A model generated the notes under the pieces. It had not been told where the DNA came from and searched no databases. It saw nothing but the letters and a program-made list of their open reading frames with translations. A DNA stretch of 64,000 bases from assembly GCF_021502575.1 (NCBI RefSeq), contig NZ_JAKFGN010000001.1, positions 496,001 through 560,000 of the forward strand, in the 5' to 3' direction. The position numbers and the translations under genes were made by a program. How positions within the stretch are numbered: the first letter of the stretch is position 1; each line of letters starts with the position of its first letter. Shown piece after piece: positions 60,412-64,000 of the stretch. This stretch comes from Bradyrhizobium sp. G127 (GTDB lineage: Bacteria > Pseudomonadota > Alphaproteobacteria > Rhizobiales > Xanthobacteraceae).

Positions 60412-61671
60412 TTATGGAAACAGTCCACGCATATTTTTCGCGGCACGTACACGTTCCACACCTATCGACATGGCAGCTGTTCGATTGAAGATTCTATCCC
60501 GCTTGGCGCGCAACGTCATCTGATCGAAAGCACGATCAAGGATTTGAAATTCGCGCCGCATAACCTCATCTTCTTCCCAGAATAATTGTTGCAGGTCTTG
60601 TACCCATTCAAAATAACTCACAATCACTCCGCCCGAATTGCAAAGGATATCAGGTATCAGAAATATTTCTTTTTGACGCCTCTCCAGCACCAGATCAGCT
60701 TCCGGTGTAGTCGGTCCATTGGCTCCTTCTGCTACAATCCTGCACCGCAGTTCGTCGGCAGCCTTCGCGTCGATAACGCGCTCTATCGCAGCCGGCACCA
60801 AAACGTCGCACGGCAGCGTCAGAATGTTCGCCGGATCGTACGAAAGTTCGTTCGAGTAACCGGCCAGATTCCCATGTGCGGAGACGTGCTTTATCAAATC
60901 TGGCACATCGAGACCTGCCGCCCTATACAGGGCACCAGTGTGATCGCTTACGGCGATGATCCTGACGCCCATGTTGCTTAGTTCCAGCGCAGCAATTGAG
61001 CCGACGTTACCGAAACCCTGAATAACAGCCGTAGCATCACTCAAGTTGATCGATAGATCGCTCATTACCCGCCTGGCGAGATATGCGACGCCACGGCCCG
61101 TCGCTTCCCGACGCCCGAGCGTACCGCCAGCACTAACCGGCTTGCCGGTTACGATCTCCGTCACCGTGCGGCCGTGGTACATGGAATATGTATCCATGAA
61201 CCACGCCATCACTTGCTCGTTCGTCCCCATATCGGGCGCCATAATGTCGGTGTGAGGTCCGACGAACGGAATCATCTCCTGCATATAGCGGCGCGATAGA
61301 GATTCTAGTTCACGCTTTGAAAGGCTGGCCGGATCGACGCCGATCCCACCCTTCGCGCCACCATACGGAAGGCCGACGAGCGCGCATTTCCAACTCATCC
61401 AGATCGCAAGCGCAGCGACCTCGCCGAGATCAACACTGCCCGCAAAGCGGGTACCGCCCTTCGTTGGGCCCAACGTTAAGTGATGCTGGACGCGATAACC
61501 CTCAAACACCGCGGTGGTCCCGTCGTCACGATGAATCGGGCAAGAGATCGTGATAGCACGCTTGGGCATCAACAGACGATCGCGCTCATTGATAGGGATC
61601 GACAGATGATCAGCTATAACGCTGAATTGTTGCGACGCCATATCGAAAACAGGGCCGCTATAGATCGTCAT
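60412..61671 (-). CDS. Glu/Leu/Phe/Val-type amino-acid dehydrogenase
   Basis: This is a 419-residue oxidoreductase. The catalytic Lys is in PYGGAKGGIGVDP, the substrate and fold motifs are GPHTDIMAPDMGTNEQVMAW, then VIQGFGNVGSIAALEL as NAD(P)-binding GxGxxG. The C-terminal half has ANGPTTPEADLVLERRQKEI and DILCNSGGVIVSYFEWVQ. It deaminates glutamate or a branched/aromatic amino acid reversibly; which one is not clear, though the length fits glutamate dehydrogenase. The end is 90 bases from the USP gene on the same strand. ATG 61671 is the apparent start. Confidence 0.93.
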   Translation of the reverse strand: MTIYSGPVFDMASQQFSVIADHLSIPINERDRLLMPKRAITISCPIHRDDGTTAVFEGYRVQHHLTLGPTKGGTRFAGSVDLGEVAALAIWMSWKCALVGLPYGGAKGGIGVDPASLSKRELESLSRRYMQEMIPFVGPHTDIMAPDMGTNEQVMAWFMDTYSMYHGRTVTEIVTGKPVSAGGTLGRREATGRGVAYLARRVMSDLSINLSDATAVIQGFGNVGSIAALELSNMGVRIIAVSDHTGALYRAAGLDVPDLIKHVSAHGNLAGYSNELSYDPANILTLPCDVLVPAAIERVIDAKAADELRCRIVAEGANGPTTPEADLVLERRQKEIFLIPDILCNSGGVIVSYFEWVQDLQQLFWEEDEVMRREFQILDRAFDQMTLRAKRDRIFNRTAAMSIGVERVRAAKNMRGLFP

Positions 61672-62037
61672 TCGTCTTCATCCCTTACGCGTCGGCTGCT
61701 TGTCTTGTGGTCTTTAACTTCCGCAAAATGACTTTAGAAGATTTCCCGGTATCACGATTATTGTGCTTTGTATAATTGGCGCTGTAACCTTGGATCAATG
61801 CAGAATTCTATGAATGGCTCTTGCTCCTGTTCGGGATCGCGCTCGATATCCCGGATACCATGACTAAGTCGATGACATTGAGTGCGGCTGGTATCTATCG
61901 TGAGCGGATGGCGTGCCATCCAATGCGGGTGTCGAGGTCAAACGTTTTCGGGTCGGCGCGTCCTGTAGAGCGTGCGATTTCCTCGACCAAGTGTACGGTG
62001 AGGCGATGATTCGCCAGTAACTATCCCGGACCGACAG
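61672..62037. other. Gap between divergent dehydrogenase and OpgC-like genes
   Basis: No supported gene. Divergent promoters are expected here; no clear operator repeat was seen. Confidence 0.4.
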
Positions 62038-63228
62038 ATGCAAGTTGACGCCATTTTCCCAACTACACAGCGCGATGTTCGCCTCGATTTATTCCGAGGA
62101 CTTGCCAATTGGGCGATCTTTTTGGGGCACATATCCGGCACGATTCTCTCATGGTTCACGACGCGGAATTATGGCTTCAGCGATGGAGCCGACCTGTTTG
62201 TGTTCATATCGGGTTACACAGCAACATTGGTCTTCGGTCGAATGATGGTGGCGCATGGGTTCGTCATAGGTGCCACAAGATTGATGCGACGCGTTTGGCA
62301 GATCTATGTCGCGCACATATTGCTCTTTGTCTTCTACGTGACGTCGATTCACTACGTGGCACATAATTTTGACGTTCCCCATCTGATGGATCAATTCAAT
62401 GTTGCCCGTCTAATGGAGTATCCGGTTGAAACTCTTAGCCAGGGGCTGATATTGAGGCTCAAGCCACTTAATTTAGATGTGCTGCCTCTTTACATCGTAT
62501 TGATGGGACTATTTCCACCAGTCCTCTGGCTTATGCTGCGATGGCGAAACTTGGTTATGGTTGGCTCTGTACTGCTTTATGTGGCTGCGCGATATTTTCA
62601 GTGGAATCTTCACGCTTACCCTGCGGGCGTTTGGTATTTCAACCCGCTCACGTGGCAGTTGGCCTTCGTCCTGGGCGCCTGGCTTGTATTGGGAGGCGCC
62701 CATACGCTTCGATTTGTGATCCAGTCTCGGCTGGCACTACTCCTAAGCGTTGGATTTTTAGTCTTTGCCCTTCTGCTGACTTTGTCAGAGCGGATTCCAG
62801 AGTTGCAGAAGATGTTTCCTGCTATGGTGATGGAGGTATTCGTCCCCAATGATAAGACGAACCTCGCCCCTTACAGAATGCTGCACTTGGCTAGTTTAAC
62901 CTTGCTTGTCGTCCGCTTTATGCCCAGTGACTGGTCAGGTCTCAACTGGCCGGTGTTTCGTCCATTGATCAAGTGCGGCCAACAATCTCTTGCGGTATTT
63001 TGTCTCGGGGTTTTTCTCTCCTTCGCGGCCCACTTGGCACTCGACACAATCTCGAATGGAATTCTGGCCCAATTGTTTGTCGGTGTCGCCGGACTGTCGA
63101 TCATGACAGGCGTAGCCTACTATCGGTCATGGTCGAAACAGGTCGACAAGCTGTTATCGGTGCGTATGGACGGGGCTGCTCGCGAAAGCCGCTTTCCCGG
63201 GTTGAGGGGCGCTGATCGAACAAGCTAG
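62038..63228 (+). CDS. OpgC-family membrane acyltransferase
   Basis: The 396-residue integral membrane protein belongs to the OpgC/MdoC acyltransferase family. It starts RDVRLDLFRGLANWAIFLGH, then NYGFSDGADLFVFISGYTAT, the family hallmark. About ten hydrophobic helices follow, such as GLFPPVLWLMLRWRNLVMVG, LALLLSVGFLVFALLL and SIMTGVAYY. OpgC adds succinyl groups to osmoregulated periplasmic glucans. A short soluble tail ends the protein. ATG 62038 has no strong ribosome site, but later starts would cut the first motif. Confidence 0.9.
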   Translation: MQVDAIFPTTQRDVRLDLFRGLANWAIFLGHISGTILSWFTTRNYGFSDGADLFVFISGYTATLVFGRMMVAHGFVIGATRLMRRVWQIYVAHILLFVFYVTSIHYVAHNFDVPHLMDQFNVARLMEYPVETLSQGLILRLKPLNLDVLPLYIVLMGLFPPVLWLMLRWRNLVMVGSVLLYVAARYFQWNLHAYPAGVWYFNPLTWQLAFVLGAWLVLGGAHTLRFVIQSRLALLLSVGFLVFALLLTLSERIPELQKMFPAMVMEVFVPNDKTNLAPYRMLHLASLTLLVVRFMPSDWSGLNWPVFRPLIKCGQQSLAVFCLGVFLSFAAHLALDTISNGILAQLFVGVAGLSIMTGVAYYRSWSKQVDKLLSVRMDGAARESRFPGLRGADRTS

Positions 63229-63385
63229 ATCGGAGGTTATTAGCGGCATCTACGGAAAGCCGAAGGTGCTGGCGGAGCAAACCTGAGTCGGTGCGGAAGT
63301 CTAAGTTTTTGCTTATATGACGACTCGTGTCTCATGCAGTATCAGTGGAACAGCGTGAGAATCAGTGCGAAGGGAGAATGGAAGC

Positions 63386-63799
63386 ATGATGACTTCCGAA
63401 ATGGTTCTCAGCATTGAGGCGCGAGCGGCGGTGCTTCACGTGCTCCACTGGATGGCATTCGGCATCGAGATGCTCGGTGTGACGGTCATTGTTCTCGGCG
63501 TGATTGCTGCAAGCGGTTGGTCGGTTATTCAGACCTATCGAGGCGAATGGAATGGAGCGTTCCGCTCGTATCGCGCCAATCTTGGGCGCGGTATCCTGTT
63601 GGGCCTTGAGTTCCTCATCGCGGCTGACATCATAGGCATGGTGGCGATCGTGCCAACGTTCGAAAGACTGGGGATTCTTGGGTTGATCATCGTCATTCGA
63701 ACGTTCTTGAGCTTTTCTTTGCAGATCGAGATCGAAGGCCAATGGCCTTGGCGCCGATATAAGGCAGACGCTCAGAATGGGGAAAAAGATGTCTTGTGA
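63386..63799 (+). CDS. DUF1622 membrane protein
   Basis: The 137-residue protein has about three transmembrane helices: HWMAFGIEMLGVTVIVLGVI, GILLGLEFLIAADIIGMVAI and ILGLIIVIRTFLSFSLQIEI. RGILLGLEFLIAADII is the DUF1622 signature. Function unknown. ATG 63386 is behind GGGAGAATGGAAG. It is separate from OpgC by 157 bases. Confidence 0.88.
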   Translation: MMTSEMVLSIEARAAVLHVLHWMAFGIEMLGVTVIVLGVIAASGWSVIQTYRGEWNGAFRSYRANLGRGILLGLEFLIAADIIGMVAIVPTFERLGILGLIIVIRTFLSFSLQIEIEGQWPWRRYKADAQNGEKDVL

Positions 63800-64000
63800 A
63801 CGCGGTAAGTTCAAACGAATTGAAAACTAATTCTGCCTCTTCTCGGTCGCATAAAGGCAAGGCGTGACACGATCGAGTCGTTCAGAGGAAAGCTGATAGA
63901 TCAGGTCAAAGTCCGTTCCGGCACGAGTCACGCTGCTTTCGAAATTGTTCAAGTGTCTCGGTCATCCTGTTGATCGATTCGCACTCGCCTTTCGTCATTG

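Overview
The window looks like a chromosomal segment of an alphaproteobacterium, most likely Hyphomicrobiales of the Nitrobacteraceae (Bradyrhizobium/Afipia/Rhodopseudomonas type). The basis is the order helicase C-terminus, S4 protein, seven-iron ferredoxin, CarD, a high-GC core with alphaproteobacterial gene families, and FixK-type boxes near the right end. This assignment is inference from gene content; no database search was possible.

Layout. (1) 1-13.9 kb is ordinary core genome: a helicase tail, an S4 RNA-binding protein, fdxA, carD with a perfect terminator, an M48 peptidase with LysM, a nuclease of the thermonuclease family, a branched-chain-type ABC binding protein, enoyl-CoA hydratase, VOC and SDR enzymes, a GlsB-type membrane protein, YidB, a CAP-domain protein, a Sel1-repeat protein and an FMN-dependent alpha-hydroxy-acid oxidase. 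One small secreted-protein gene here is frameshifted and carries a duplicated ribosome-binding site and start. (2) tRNA-Arg(CCT) at 13982-14058 marks the probable left edge of accessory DNA.

(3) 14.4-50.4 kb is a mosaic island. It starts with a complete His-Xaa-Ser maturation operon (hxsD-hxsB-hxsC-hxsA: two radical SAM enzymes and a substrate with seven HxS triplets). Then come secreted and membrane proteins, a membrane patatin-like lipase, an integrase with its control genes and a decayed integrase remnant. Next is a compact cassette of unknown function: STAS-like plus winged helix, a small protein, a Cys-rich DUF4417-like protein, and a convergent GHKL ATPase. Both ends of this cassette have an inverted repeat touching the start codon. 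After it lies a tyrosine-recombinase element whose partner is a very large protein with five tandem helix-turn-helix-like modules. Then a defence cluster follows: Shedu-like nuclease, RES/Xre toxin-antitoxin, and a Gabija-like OLD nuclease plus UvrD helicase with extra unknown genes. The island closes with a tightly overlapping operon: an unknown protein, phosphoesterase, DUF6634, AAA ATPase and a DUF2130 nuclease-like coiled-coil protein. It is preceded by a phage-like protein and an HNH nuclease.

(4) 51.4-57.6 kb is a periplasmic copper-handling cluster: a His-rich secreted protein, a lipoprotein, a CusC-like outer-membrane channel, a Tat-exported multicopper oxidase, a cupredoxin, a FemAB-like transferase, a CusF-like protein and a DUF411 protein. 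(5) 57.7-64 kb holds small secreted proteins, a tandem universal stress protein with a FixK/FNR-type box at a classic activating distance, a Glu/Leu/Phe/Val-type dehydrogenase, an OpgC acyltransferase and a DUF1622 membrane protein. The most promising unexplained systems are the STAS/GHKL/DUF4417-like cassette, the recombinase with its repeat-protein partner, and the DUF2130-AAA operon.
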